A stretch of DNA of 64,000 bases. It comes from Viridilinea sp964592425. GTDB lineage: Bacteria > Chloroflexota > Chloroflexia > Chloroflexales > Chloroflexaceae. The notes below the pieces were generated by a model. The model searched no databases. It was not told the DNA's origin and was given only the letters and a program-made list of their open reading frames with translations. The stretch spans positions 27,506 through 91,505 of the forward strand of contig CAZQCG010000017.1 in NCBI GenBank assembly GCA_964592425.1, read 5' to 3'. Made by a program: the position numbers and the translations under genes. This document shows positions 52,513-61,147 of the stretch, in pieces. Every line of letters begins with the position of its first letter. The first letter of the stretch is position 1.

Positions 52513-52845
52513 CTAATCTAGCGCGACTGTCATCTGGCGCAGGGCATAGCCCAGATCTTCGAGCGTCACTACAAAACGTAGCGCTGGCAGCGGGGCGATC
52601 CGGACGAGGGCCGGGACGGCGACAATCCCAGCTGCACTTGCGCGCGTAGGCTGCTGATAGACATCAACAATGGCAAGGGTATAACGCCCGCAGAGCACTC
52701 GCTCGCAGAGGGCGGTCAGTTCGGCGATGATCTGCTGTGAGCGCAAGGAGATCCCCGCAACATAGAGCTCTAGTTCGTACAACTGGCCACCATGGTTGTC
52801 GGGTGGGCCAGAAGCATGAGCCCCTGAAGAAGAGTTCTGTGGCAT
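52513..52845 (-). CDS. KaiB-family protein 1
   Basis: A 110-residue protein. The region Y-E-L-E-L-Y-V-A-G-I-S-L-R-S-Q-Q-I-I-A-E-L, Y-T-L-A-I-V-D-V-Y-Q-Q-P and V-A-V-P-A-L-V-R-I-A-P-L-P is the thioredoxin-like KaiB domain. KaiB binds KaiC's CI ring in the cyanobacterial clock. A ~20-residue polar N-terminal extension is present. It is the second KaiB copy in this operon and only distantly similar to the other, so the two may act differently. Confidence 0.87.
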   Translation of the reverse strand: MPQNSSSGAHASGPPDNHGGQLYELELYVAGISLRSQQIIAELTALCERVLCGRYTLAIVDVYQQPTRASAAGIVAVPALVRIAPLPALRFVVTLEDLGYALRQMTVALD

Positions 52846-52875
52846 ATGGTGTGGAGCTCGAAAATAGCTGGTATG

Positions 52876-53196
52876 CTAGGAATGACGGCGCAGGTCAAGG
52901 CCGACAAGCACCCGCTCAACATTGGAGAGATCACCGATGATTTTGCGAACCGGCGGCGGCAGCTTGCGCACCAGGGTCGGCAAGGCCAGGATCTGATCGC
53001 CACTGGCAAGCAGGGGCGTCTCAAGCAGATCGATCACCTCGATCGTGTAGCGCCCGGCGAGGTGGGTCTGACAGATCTGCTTCAGATTAGCCAGGGCGAT
53101 CAGTGAACGGGGTGTTTGTCCGGCGACATAAAGCCGCAGTTGCCAGATCTCCGAGTCGGCCTCGGGCGGCGTCGCTTCGATAAAACCTTCACTCAT
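52876..53196 (-). CDS. KaiB-family protein 2
   Basis: A 106-residue protein from ATG 53196. W-Q-L-R-L-Y-V-A-G-Q-T-P-R-S-L-I-A-L-A-N-L, Y-T-I-E-V-I-D-L-L-E-T-P and I-L-A-L-P-T-L-V-R-K-L-P-P-P-V-R-K-I-I-G-D-L-S match KaiB more closely than the neighbouring copy; P-P-P-V-R-K-I-I-G-D-L-S is a KaiB signature. Its start overlaps the kaiC stop by 8 bp, so the two are translated together. Confidence 0.92.
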   Translation of the reverse strand: MSEGFIEATPPEADSEIWQLRLYVAGQTPRSLIALANLKQICQTHLAGRYTIEVIDLLETPLLASGDQILALPTLVRKLPPPVRKIIGDLSNVERVLVGLDLRRHS

Positions 53197-54628
53197 GGGA
53201 CACTCCCAGGCTGATGCCGCTGGATGCAAGGAAGAAGGAACAGACCTGGTTGGAGTGAGCCATACCGCGCGATTTGAGGATGGTCAACTCGCGGTGACGC
53301 TCGTTGTTGAGCTCCTGGTTGCGCACGAGCAGCCATGTGTCAACCAGGGAGGCGATGCTGACCTCGTTTCGATCAAAATCGGGGAGCGTAGCGCTCAGGC
53401 TGGTGAGCAGGAGGGTGATCGTGTGCTGTTTGCAGAGGTCGATCAGGCGCATAAGCATGGCCCGCACTTCGCTCTCAGCGCCCTGGCTGATCAGGCTGGT
53501 GATTGGATCAACCACGACCAGGGTCGGCTGGCGGCGCATGATCTGATCAATGATCAGCGCAAGGTGCAATTCAAGCCCGGCGAGGGTGGGGCGCAGGGTG
53601 TGGAAGTGGAGTCGGCCAGTGGTGAGACCGGGGCTGAGATCGATGCCAAGCGAGGCCAGATTACGGACGATCTGGCGAGGAGCCTCCTCAAAGGCGATGA
53701 AGAGGGTCTGTTCACCCCGTTCGATGGCCCTGGCGACAGCAGCGGCAGCGAAGCTGGACTTGCCAGTACCGGCTTCACCGGAGAGCAGGACAGTGCTGCC
53801 GCGATAGTAGCCCTCGCCGCCAAGCAGGGCATCGAGCCATGTGATACCGCTACTGATGCGCTCGTTGCTGACGGAGTAGTTGAGTTCGAGGGCCGTGATC
53901 GGAAAGACGGTCAGACCACGCTCATCGATCAGGAAGGGATATTCACTGGTGCCGTGGGTGCTGCCGCGGTACTTGAGGATCCGCAATCGGCGTGTCGCGA
54001 TCTGGGCATGCACCCGATGGTCAAGCAAAATAACACAATCGGCGACGTACTCTTCCATGCCGTAGCGGGTCAGGCTCTGCTCAGCTCGTTCGGCAGTGAC
54101 AACCGCGGTGACTTCACGCTCTTTGAGCCAGCGGAAGAGGCGGCGCAATTCGCCGCGTACGACAGTCTCATCACTCAACGAGCTAAAGAGCATCTCGATT
54201 GTGTCGATGGCCACGCGTCGGGCACCGATCCGATCAAGGGCATAGCCGATGCGGATGAAGAGGCCATCAAGCGTGTAACTGCCGATCTCTTCGATCTCGA
54301 GCCGGTCAAGGTAGATCTGCTCGATCACCAGCATACCCTGACGGATCAATGCTTCAAGGTCGAAGCCGAGCGAGGCAACATTACGGGCCAGCTCAGCCGG
54401 TGTCTCCTCAAAGGAGACAAAGAGGCCGGGTTCATTCTGTTCCAGGATGCCATGCACCAGGAATTGCATAGCCAGGAGCGTTTTGCCACACCCGGTGCTG
54501 CCGCAGACGAGGGTCGAGCGTCCATACGGTAACCCTCCAGCGGTAATGGTGTCAAGGCCCTGGATGCCGCTAGGCACCTTGGCAAGGGGTGTGAGGGGCG
54601 ACAGACTGAGGCTGTCGGGCATACGCAA
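53189..54628 (-). CDS. kaiC: KaiC-family double-domain ATPase
   Basis: A 479-residue KaiC with two RecA-like domains. Walker A loops are C-G-S-T-G-C-G-K-T (42-50) and S-G-E-A-G-T-G-K-S (283-291), and the catalytic Glu pairs follow in F-E-E (74-75 and 314-315). At the CII phosphorylation site the cyanobacterial Ser431-Thr432 aligns, by eye, with Ala426-Ser427, and Thr426 with Asn421. The C-terminal tail that binds KaiA in Synechococcus is missing, matching the lack of kaiA. Start may also be ATG 54622. It leads the kaiBB-kinase-GGDEF operon. Confidence 0.93.
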   Translation of the reverse strand: MRMPDSLSLSPLTPLAKVPSGIQGLDTITAGGLPYGRSTLVCGSTGCGKTLLAMQFLVHGILEQNEPGLFVSFEETPAELARNVASLGFDLEALIRQGMLVIEQIYLDRLEIEEIGSYTLDGLFIRIGYALDRIGARRVAIDTIEMLFSSLSDETVVRGELRRLFRWLKEREVTAVVTAERAEQSLTRYGMEEYVADCVILLDHRVHAQIATRRLRILKYRGSTHGTSEYPFLIDERGLTVFPITALELNYSVSNERISSGITWLDALLGGEGYYRGSTVLLSGEAGTGKSSFAAAAVARAIERGEQTLFIAFEEAPRQIVRNLASLGIDLSPGLTTGRLHFHTLRPTLAGLELHLALIIDQIMRRQPTLVVVDPITSLISQGAESEVRAMLMRLIDLCKQHTITLLLTSLSATLPDFDRNEVSIASLVDTWLLVRNQELNNERHRELTILKSRGMAHSNQVCSFFLASSGISLGVSHE

Positions 54629-54753
54629 CGATCCTTAACATGCCGCTCAGTGAAGGCCTTTGCGGATTGGCCAGCCCATGTTGTGTGCGAGGTGAGGTTG
54701 TGAGGTGCTTGCCAGAGAGTGGATGTAACCATCCGAATACTCAGGTTAGCTTG

Positions 54754-54759
54754 ATTATA
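54754..54759 (-). promoter_or_regulatory. -10 box of the kaiC operon
   Basis: A perfect TATAAT on the reverse strand (54759-54754) about 125 bp before kaiC; the -35 region is poor, so an activator may be needed. The same bases on the plus strand precede the serine hydrolase gene. Confidence 0.4.
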
Positions 54760-54818
54760 CGACGAATGGAGTACCTTTCTGAAACCAGTGTGGCTGATCG
54801 TGACAAGGAAGGATTAAA

Positions 54819-55904
54819 ATGACACTAAAGGATCTCCCCATAGACGGCCCTGGGCCGGTAAGCACGTGGCAGGCAGCCCTGGAGCCGCTGCTGGCAACGG
54901 TGGCTCATGCCGAGCGGGTGACGGGGATGGTGGTGGCGGTGGCCCGTGGCGCGGCGACAGCGGAATTTCTGGTGCGCGGGCATGCCGCCGATGAGCTGCC
55001 CCTCAGCGCTACGACCCTCTTTCCGGTGGCCTCACTGACCAAACTGGCGACGGCGCTGGCGGTGCTGCGCCTGGCGGCACAGGGGCACCTGGCCCTCGAC
55101 GATCAATTGGCACACTATCTGCCAGCCGCCGCAGCGGCCCAACCGGGAGTGACGCTACGCGGCTTGCTCTGCCATAGCGCTGGCCTGCCGGTTGACCTGG
55201 CCCCCGAACTGGCCCCCTACGCGATAGGGTTGAACTGGGCGCAACTGGCAACGGCCTGCCTGGCGACAGGGCTGGAAGCTGCACCGGGCACGCGGGTCTG
55301 TTACAGCAATACGGGCTACGGCTTGCTGGCTCTGGTGGTCGAACGGGTAACAGGGCAGCCTTTTGCGCAGGCGCTGGAAGTGCTGGTGTTGAAGCCCCTG
55401 GCGATCAATGGGTATCTGGGTGCCGAGCCGGGCCAGCCGGTGGCTCGCCTTGGTGGCCAGCTAGGGACGCACGCCGGCACTGAGCTTGAGCCCTACAATT
55501 CAGCTTTCTGGCGTGGACTGGCCCTGCCCTGGGCCGGTTTGCTGACCGATGCGGCGGGGGCCTTGGCGCTGGTACGGGCCTTTGCTGGTGTGCCAGCGGG
55601 CTTTCTGCCGCCAGCTTTGTTGGCTGAGGCAACCAGCGACCAGACCGGCGGGTTGGCTGGGGGTACGCCCGGTTTTCTTCAGTGGCCCCACTGCCCCTGG
55701 GGGCTCGGCCCTGAGTTGCGGGGTAGCAAGCGGCCCCACTATACCCCAGGCGTCGCCGCAGCGACAACCTTCGGCCATGCCGGGGGCAGTGGGTGCATGG
55801 CCTTCTACGATCCGCAGACCAGGGTCGCCTGGGCAATGTTGAGCACCCGCACGCTGCCGGGTTGGTGGTTGCGCTGGCCAGCAATTGGGGCGGTGCTACT
55901 GTAA
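54819..55904 (+). CDS. Serine hydrolase, class C beta-lactamase/esterase family
   Basis: A 361-residue protein starting behind AAGGAAGG. Ser72-x-x-Lys75 (V-A-S-L-T-K), Tyr161-S-N163 (C-Y-S-N-T-G-Y-G) and H-A-G-G-S-G toward the end are the three active-site motifs of the beta-lactamase/DD-peptidase/esterase family. No signal peptide, so an intracellular esterase or peptidase is more likely than resistance. It is divergent from the kaiC operon. Confidence 0.85.
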   Translation: MTLKDLPIDGPGPVSTWQAALEPLLATVAHAERVTGMVVAVARGAATAEFLVRGHAADELPLSATTLFPVASLTKLATALAVLRLAAQGHLALDDQLAHYLPAAAAAQPGVTLRGLLCHSAGLPVDLAPELAPYAIGLNWAQLATACLATGLEAAPGTRVCYSNTGYGLLALVVERVTGQPFAQALEVLVLKPLAINGYLGAEPGQPVARLGGQLGTHAGTELEPYNSAFWRGLALPWAGLLTDAAGALALVRAFAGVPAGFLPPALLAEATSDQTGGLAGGTPGFLQWPHCPWGLGPELRGSKRPHYTPGVAAATTFGHAGGSGCMAFYDPQTRVAWAMLSTRTLPGWWLRWPAIGAVLL

Positions 55905-56012
55905 ACCAGCCCGAAAGCTTGTCTAAGATTGCATCGCAAGCCCTATGCCAGGCCTCGACGAACCTGTTACACTATCCCTGGCATAGTGCATCCTTGCACT
56001 GGAGGGGTTACC
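55905..56012. other. Intergenic inverted repeat ahead of the ABC exporter operon
   Basis: TATGCCAGG (55944-55952) and CCTGGCATA (55977-55985) are exact complements 24 bp apart, a possible operator. At 55897-55926 the reverse strand has AGACAAGCTTTCGGGCTGG, a further copy of the AAGACAAGGTT element. Confidence 0.45.
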
Positions 56013-57155
56013 ATGTTCCGAAGCTGGTTTAATGGAAAGAGCAAGCCTGGATCGCAGCAGGCCGCGAGTGATACGCCGCAACACCTGATCGATCTGCGTC
56101 GTATTGTCAAGACCTACGAGAGTGCTGCTGGTAGCTTCACCGCGCTCAAAGATGTTAGCCTGACCGTTGATGGCGGCGAGTTTGTGGCGATCATCGGCAA
56201 GTCTGGCTCGGGGAAGTCAACCCTGATCAATATGGTTACTGGCATCGACCGTCCCACCTCAGGTGAGGTAATCATCGGTGGTACGCTTGTGCATACCCTC
56301 ACTGAAGGCCAGATGTCGGTCTGGCGCGGCAAGAACCTGGGCATCATCTTCCAGTTTTTCCAACTCCTGCCTGCGCTGAGTGTGATCGAAAATGTCATGC
56401 TGCCGATGGATTTCTGTAATATGTACCGCCCGAGTGAGCGCCGTGAACGGGCTATGCGCCTGCTTGAGCAGGTCGATATGGCTGAGACGGCCAACAAGCT
56501 GCCCTCGGCGATCTCGGGCGGCCAGCAGCAGCGCGTCGCTATCGCCCGCGCCCTTGCCAACGATCCGCCGATCCTGATTGCCGATGAGCCGACTGGCAAC
56601 CTTGATAGCAAAACGGCTGAGGCGGTCTTTCGCCTCTTTGAGGATCTGGTTGCCACCGGTAAGACCATCCTTATGGTCACCCACGATAACGACCTGGCCC
56701 GCCGCGCCTCACGCTCGGTGATCGTCTCTGACGGCGAGATCGTCAACCAATATCTTGCCCGTGCCCTGCCGCGCCTCAATGTTGATCAACTGATCAACAT
56801 TACACGCCAGCTCGACCGGCTGACCTTCGCGGCGGGTGAGCCGATTGTGCGCAAGGGTGGCCAGGCCGACTTCTTTTATATCATTACCCGTGGCAAGGTC
56901 GAGGTTATCATTGACCAGCCCGGCGGCGGTGAGCTGATTGCTGAGGTGCTCAACGAGGGCCAGTATTTCGGTGAATTGGCCCTGCTCGGCACTAGCGAGC
57001 GCCGCGCTACGGTGCGCGCTGCCCACGCGAATGGCCCGGTTGAAGTGGTGGCCCTCGATCACCAGGAATTCCACGCCCTGCTGGACTCCTCCGAGGCTAC
57101 CCGCGACGATGTCACGCGCCTGGCTGAACAGCGTATGCTGACGGGCGCAGCCTAG
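56013..57155 (+). CDS. ABC exporter ATPase (MacB/LolD type) fused to cyclic-nucleotide-binding domain
   Basis: A 380-residue protein from ATG 56013 (GGAGGGG upstream). Residues 25-250 form the ATPase: Walker A G-K-S-G-S-G-K-S-T (62-70), signature I-S-G-G-Q-Q-Q-R-V (167-175) and D-E-P-T-G-N-L-D. The Q-R-V signature and N-L-D ending are typical of MacB/LolD. Residues ~265-360 form a Crp-like cyclic-nucleotide domain; F-G-E-L-A-L-L-G-T-S-E-R-R-A-T-V-R-A (319-336) is the phosphate-binding cassette. The fusion suggests that transport is gated by cAMP, cGMP or another nucleotide. Confidence 0.9.
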   Translation: MFRSWFNGKSKPGSQQAASDTPQHLIDLRRIVKTYESAAGSFTALKDVSLTVDGGEFVAIIGKSGSGKSTLINMVTGIDRPTSGEVIIGGTLVHTLTEGQMSVWRGKNLGIIFQFFQLLPALSVIENVMLPMDFCNMYRPSERRERAMRLLEQVDMAETANKLPSAISGGQQQRVAIARALANDPPILIADEPTGNLDSKTAEAVFRLFEDLVATGKTILMVTHDNDLARRASRSVIVSDGEIVNQYLARALPRLNVDQLINITRQLDRLTFAAGEPIVRKGGQADFFYIITRGKVEVIIDQPGGGELIAEVLNEGQYFGELALLGTSERRATVRAAHANGPVEVVALDHQEFHALLDSSEATRDDVTRLAEQRMLTGAA

Positions 57156-57183
57156 ATCTGGATTGAGGAGTTGAGAAGATACT

Positions 57184-59574
57184 ATGCTGGCACCACGCTG
57201 GCGCAAGGTTCTTGGCGATCTCTGGAGTAACAAGACGCGCACCATGCTCGTGGTGCTCTCGATCGCCATCGGCGTCTTCGCCATCGGGATGGTTTCCGGT
57301 GGCCGCGCCATCCTGATGCGTGATCTGAACGGTGATTGGAACGCGACTAATCCGGCCAGCGCGTCGATTATCGCTGCCGATATTAATAGCGAACTGGTGC
57401 AGACCATTCGGCGCATGCCCGGCATTGCCGATGCCCAGGCTTCGCGCAGTGTGGCTGTACGTGCGCTGACGCCTGACGGTACATGGAAAGACTTGCAGCT
57501 GCAGGTGATCGACAAGGTCGAAGATCTGCGTATGTATGTACCAACCCCGCTCAGTGGCCAATGGCCGCCGGAGCATCGCACAATTGTGCTTGAACGCTCG
57601 GCACTGGCTTTTCTCGGCGCACACGAGGGCCAGTTGCTGCGGGTGGAGCGCAGCGACGGCAAACAATTCGATCTGCTCGTCAGTGGCACCGTCTACAACC
57701 TGGGCAGCGGTTTCCCCACTGCCCTCGCCAACATCGGCTACGGCTATCTCAGCAACGAGTCGGCTGAGTTGCTCGGTGCCGCCCCCGGTTTCAACTCGGT
57801 TGACATCCTGGTGAGCGAGCGGCGCTTCGACGAAGATCATATTCGCACCATCGCTGAGCAGGTTGAAGCGAAGATCGAGCAGAGCGGGCGTGTCTCGGGC
57901 GGTATGTTCATCAGTAAGCCGGGTGTTTACCCCGCCGATGACTTTGTGCGCGCCTTTACCCTCTTGCTCAGTATCATCAGCGTCTTTGCCCTGCTACTGA
58001 GTGGCTTCCTGGTGATCAATACCATCGGGGCCTTGCTCACTCAGCAGATCCGCCAGATCGGGGTGATGAAGTCGATCGGTGCCCGCAGCCGCGACATTGC
58101 CCAACTCTACCTGGTGACAGTGCTGGCCTTTGCGCTGATGGCCCTGTTGCTTGCCATTCCGCTCGGTATGCTGGGCGCATGGGGCCTGGCCGCCTTCTTC
58201 GTTGCCCTCTTCAACTTCAACATCTCAACGATCATCCCGCCGCCCGACGTGCTCTTCCAGCAGATTGCCGCCGGGGTGATCATTCCCTTGCTCGCTGCCC
58301 TCGTTCCAATCATCAACGGTACGCGGGTGACGGTGCGCGAGGCTATTGGTGGCTATGGCTTGGGCAAAGGCCGCTTCGGGCGGCGGCGCGTCGATCGTAT
58401 GCTCGAGCATATCCACTTCCTCTCGCGCCCGATGCTGCTCTCGCTACGCAACACCTTCCGCCGCAAAGGTCGCCTGGCCCTGACCCTCACCACGTTGACG
58501 ATCGCCGGGCTGATCTTTATGGCCGTGCTCAGCCAGCGCGTCAGCCTTAATACCACCATCGATCAGGTCTACGAGCAGCTCAATATCGATGTCTTCATCC
58601 AGATGAGCCGGCCCTATCGTACCAGCCTGCTCGACCAGGTTGCGACCGTGCCGGGTGTGATCGATGTTGAATACTGGAACAGCTATAATGCACGAGTTGT
58701 GGCTGCCGATGGCAGTGAGAGCAGTAAGACCTACAGTGTCACCTCGGTGCCTGCCGATGGTGATGCCCTGCGTGTTAATGTCAGCGAGGGGCGCTGGCTC
58801 TTGCCCGACGACTACGGGGCCGTGGTGTTGACCAGTGGCTTTACCACCGACTATGGCGATCTGGCGGTCGGCGACCGAGTGGAGCTCAAGTTGCAGGGCC
58901 GCGAGTTGACGATGACCGTGGTGGGCATCTCGCACGCACCCTTCCCGCTCTCGGCGATCTATGTGAACCTGCCTACCTTCAGCCGCCAGCTTGGTGATGC
59001 TGGCCTGGCCAGCGAGATTCGTTTGATTACTGACCAGCGTGATGCGGCCACGCAGGTACGGGTTGCTGCCCAGGCCACTGACTTGCTGAAGGGCCAGGGG
59101 CTTGAACTGAGCTTTACGCGTACGCTCACCGAATTTCGCGCCCAGAACAACATCGGCATTGATATGGTCATCTTCTTCCTCCTGTTGATGGCAGCCCTCC
59201 TGGCCGCAGTTGGCGGGTTGGGCCTGATGGGCACGATGAGCATCAATGTACTTGAGCGTACCCGTGAGATCGGCGTGATGCGCGCCATCGGGGCCGGCAA
59301 CAGTGCGATCCAACGCATCGTCATTGTCGAAGGGATCTTGATTGGCCTGATCAGCTGGCTGATCGGGGCCATCCTCGCTGCGCCGGTCAGCTATCTGATG
59401 AACCGTGGCCTGGAGACGATCTTCCAGGCCGAAGATGGCTTTGTTTTCGTCTTTTCGTTCAGCGGCGTGGCGCTCTGGCTTACGCTTGTGATTGTCCTCG
59501 CCGCCTTTGCCAGTTTCCTCCCCGCCTGGAACGCCTCGCGGGTAACAGTGCGTGATGTGCTTGCATATGAGTGA
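57184..59574 (+). CDS. ABC exporter permease, two FtsX domains
   Basis: A 796-residue permease with two FtsX/MacB-type blocks, each with a large extracellular domain after an early helix and a cluster of helices (F-L-V-I-N-T-I-G-A-L-L and the late M-G-T-M-S-I-N-V-L-E-R-T-R-E-I-G-V-M-R-A-I-G-A). About eight membrane segments. It is a whole-pump permease with mechanotransmission, not a channel-like importer. It lies between the ATPase and an adaptor protein, so the three make one exporter. Confidence 0.9.
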   Translation: MLAPRWRKVLGDLWSNKTRTMLVVLSIAIGVFAIGMVSGGRAILMRDLNGDWNATNPASASIIAADINSELVQTIRRMPGIADAQASRSVAVRALTPDGTWKDLQLQVIDKVEDLRMYVPTPLSGQWPPEHRTIVLERSALAFLGAHEGQLLRVERSDGKQFDLLVSGTVYNLGSGFPTALANIGYGYLSNESAELLGAAPGFNSVDILVSERRFDEDHIRTIAEQVEAKIEQSGRVSGGMFISKPGVYPADDFVRAFTLLLSIISVFALLLSGFLVINTIGALLTQQIRQIGVMKSIGARSRDIAQLYLVTVLAFALMALLLAIPLGMLGAWGLAAFFVALFNFNISTIIPPPDVLFQQIAAGVIIPLLAALVPIINGTRVTVREAIGGYGLGKGRFGRRRVDRMLEHIHFLSRPMLLSLRNTFRRKGRLALTLTTLTIAGLIFMAVLSQRVSLNTTIDQVYEQLNIDVFIQMSRPYRTSLLDQVATVPGVIDVEYWNSYNARVVAADGSESSKTYSVTSVPADGDALRVNVSEGRWLLPDDYGAVVLTSGFTTDYGDLAVGDRVELKLQGRELTMTVVGISHAPFPLSAIYVNLPTFSRQLGDAGLASEIRLITDQRDAATQVRVAAQATDLLKGQGLELSFTRTLTEFRAQNNIGIDMVIFFLLLMAALLAAVGGLGLMGTMSINVLERTREIGVMRAIGAGNSAIQRIVIVEGILIGLISWLIGAILAAPVSYLMNRGLETIFQAEDGFVFVFSFSGVALWLTLVIVLAAFASFLPAWNASRVTVRDVLAYE

Positions 59575-59587
59575 GGAGCCCGCTGTC

Positions 59588-61066
59588 ATGTCGAAGTTCG
59601 TCAGCAGCCTCTTGCTGGGCCTGGCCATACTTGGCCTGGGTGCATGTAGTGCACCTGGCCAGCAGGCTGCCCAGCCCACTGCCCTGCCCGTGATTGCCGC
59701 CGATCAAGCTGTGATCGCCGAGGCCCGGGTCGTGCCCGCCAGTAGTGTCAACCTCAGTTTCGAGACCCCCGGCATGCTGGTGGCCGCAATCCTCGTCAGT
59801 GAGGGCGATCAGGTGACGGCCGGGCAAGCCCTGGCGCGCCTTGATGTGCGTGACCTGCAGTTGCGGGTGGAGCAGGCTGAGGTCAACCTGGCTCAGGCCC
59901 GCGCCGATTATGACCGCCTGATCGAAGGGGCCACCCCTGAGCAGATCGCCGCCGCTCAGGCCGAGATCGACCGCGCCCGCGGCAGCATGCAGGCAACCCA
60001 GGGTGGAGTGACCCAGGCCGACTTGCAAGCAGCCCGCGCCGAACTGGCGAGCGCCCGGGCGCGCCTGACGCAACTTGAAGCCGGCCCCAAGACGAGCGCG
60101 ATCGAGTCGGCCCAGGCCAATGTCGATCAGGCTCGTGCCGCCCTGCAAAGCCAGCGTGATGCCCTCGCGCAGGCCAAGCTGAACGCTGAACTGAATCTTG
60201 AACGCACCGCTAACGCCCTGCGTAACGCCCAGGACGAGTACAGCCGTATCCTCTGGGACAACCGTGAGCTTGAGAAGTTGCCCGGTGATCTACCCCAGGC
60301 CCGTAAAGATCTGGAGGCCGCGGCCCAGCGGGCGGTCGCTGACGGCGAAGTAGCGCTTGAGCAGTCCCGCCTGGCCCTTGATCAGGCCCGGCAGGCCGAG
60401 ATTACCGGCATCCAGCAGGCCGAGGCCCAGGTGCGTGACGCCGAGGCCCGCCTTGATACCCTGATCAGCCCGGCCGATGCCGACGCCCTGGCCAGCGCCC
60501 GCGCTCAGGTCGCCGCTGCTCAGGCGCGCCTGACCCGCCTGAGCGGGGCCGAGCGTGCCGGTAGCCTGGCCGCAGCCCAGGCTGGGGTCAGTTCGGCAGA
60601 AGCGCGCCTGGCCGAGCTTGAGGCCGACCCGAGTACGGCCAATCTCGCTGCCGCTGAGGCCCGCATTCAGGGTGCCGAAGTCAGTCTCAAACAGGCCCGT
60701 CTGGCCGTCGAAAAGGCCACCCTCAATGCGCCGATAGCCGGAAGCGTTGCTGAGCTCAACCTGACTGTCGGTGAATTGCCCCCGGCCGCACTCCCGGCCA
60801 TCATTCTGGCCGACTTCAGCAGCTGGGAGATTGAGACGGAAGACCTGACCGAGTTGAGCATTGTGCGGGTGCGCGAAGGCGACCAGGCCGTTGTCACCTT
60901 CGATGCCCTGCCCGACTTCGAGCTCTCCGGCACGGTCAGCCAGATCAAGCCGGTCGGCAAGAATCGCCAGGGTGATATCGTCTACACTGTCGTGATCGAG
61001 CCTGAGCAGTGGGATGATCGCCTGCGCTGGAATATGACTGCTGCTGTACGGATTGGCGATAGTTGA
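59588..61066 (+). CDS. MacA/HlyD-like adaptor lipoprotein
   Basis: About 492 residues from ATG 59588. The leader ends L-G-L-G-A-C-S, a lipobox. A biotinyl-lipoyl-like half (G-D-Q-V-T-A-G-Q-A-L-A-R-L-D) is followed by ~330 residues of Ala/Gln/Glu-rich heptads, a long helical hairpin, and by the second lipoyl half (A-T-L-N-A-P-I-A-G-S-V-A-E-L). It should form the extracytoplasmic tube with the FtsX permease. The long hairpin is larger than in typical MacA. Starts with the permease stop region nearby (13 bp after). Confidence 0.88.
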   Translation: MSKFVSSLLLGLAILGLGACSAPGQQAAQPTALPVIAADQAVIAEARVVPASSVNLSFETPGMLVAAILVSEGDQVTAGQALARLDVRDLQLRVEQAEVNLAQARADYDRLIEGATPEQIAAAQAEIDRARGSMQATQGGVTQADLQAARAELASARARLTQLEAGPKTSAIESAQANVDQARAALQSQRDALAQAKLNAELNLERTANALRNAQDEYSRILWDNRELEKLPGDLPQARKDLEAAAQRAVADGEVALEQSRLALDQARQAEITGIQQAEAQVRDAEARLDTLISPADADALASARAQVAAAQARLTRLSGAERAGSLAAAQAGVSSAEARLAELEADPSTANLAAAEARIQGAEVSLKQARLAVEKATLNAPIAGSVAELNLTVGELPPAALPAIILADFSSWEIETEDLTELSIVRVREGDQAVVTFDALPDFELSGTVSQIKPVGKNRQGDIVYTVVIEPEQWDDRLRWNMTAAVRIGDS

Positions 61067-61147
61067 GCGCAAGCGCGGATGCGAGGGAAGCTGCCTCCCG
61101 CGCATCCGCACTCAACCCAGTCGGGCGTGGGGCGTATCGCCCCCTGG

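Noticed and set aside
53195..54532. 445-residue open frame antisense to kaiC
   Set aside because: KaiC has both Walker sites and all family marks; the antisense product has no recognisable motif.
49867..54628. A hidden kaiA gene
   Set aside because: No remaining open frame in or near the operon resembles KaiA, and KaiC lacks the tail KaiA binds.
54819..55904. Antibiotic-resistance beta-lactamase
   Set aside because: The motifs fit the broad serine hydrolase family, and there is no signal peptide; an esterase or peptidase is more likely.
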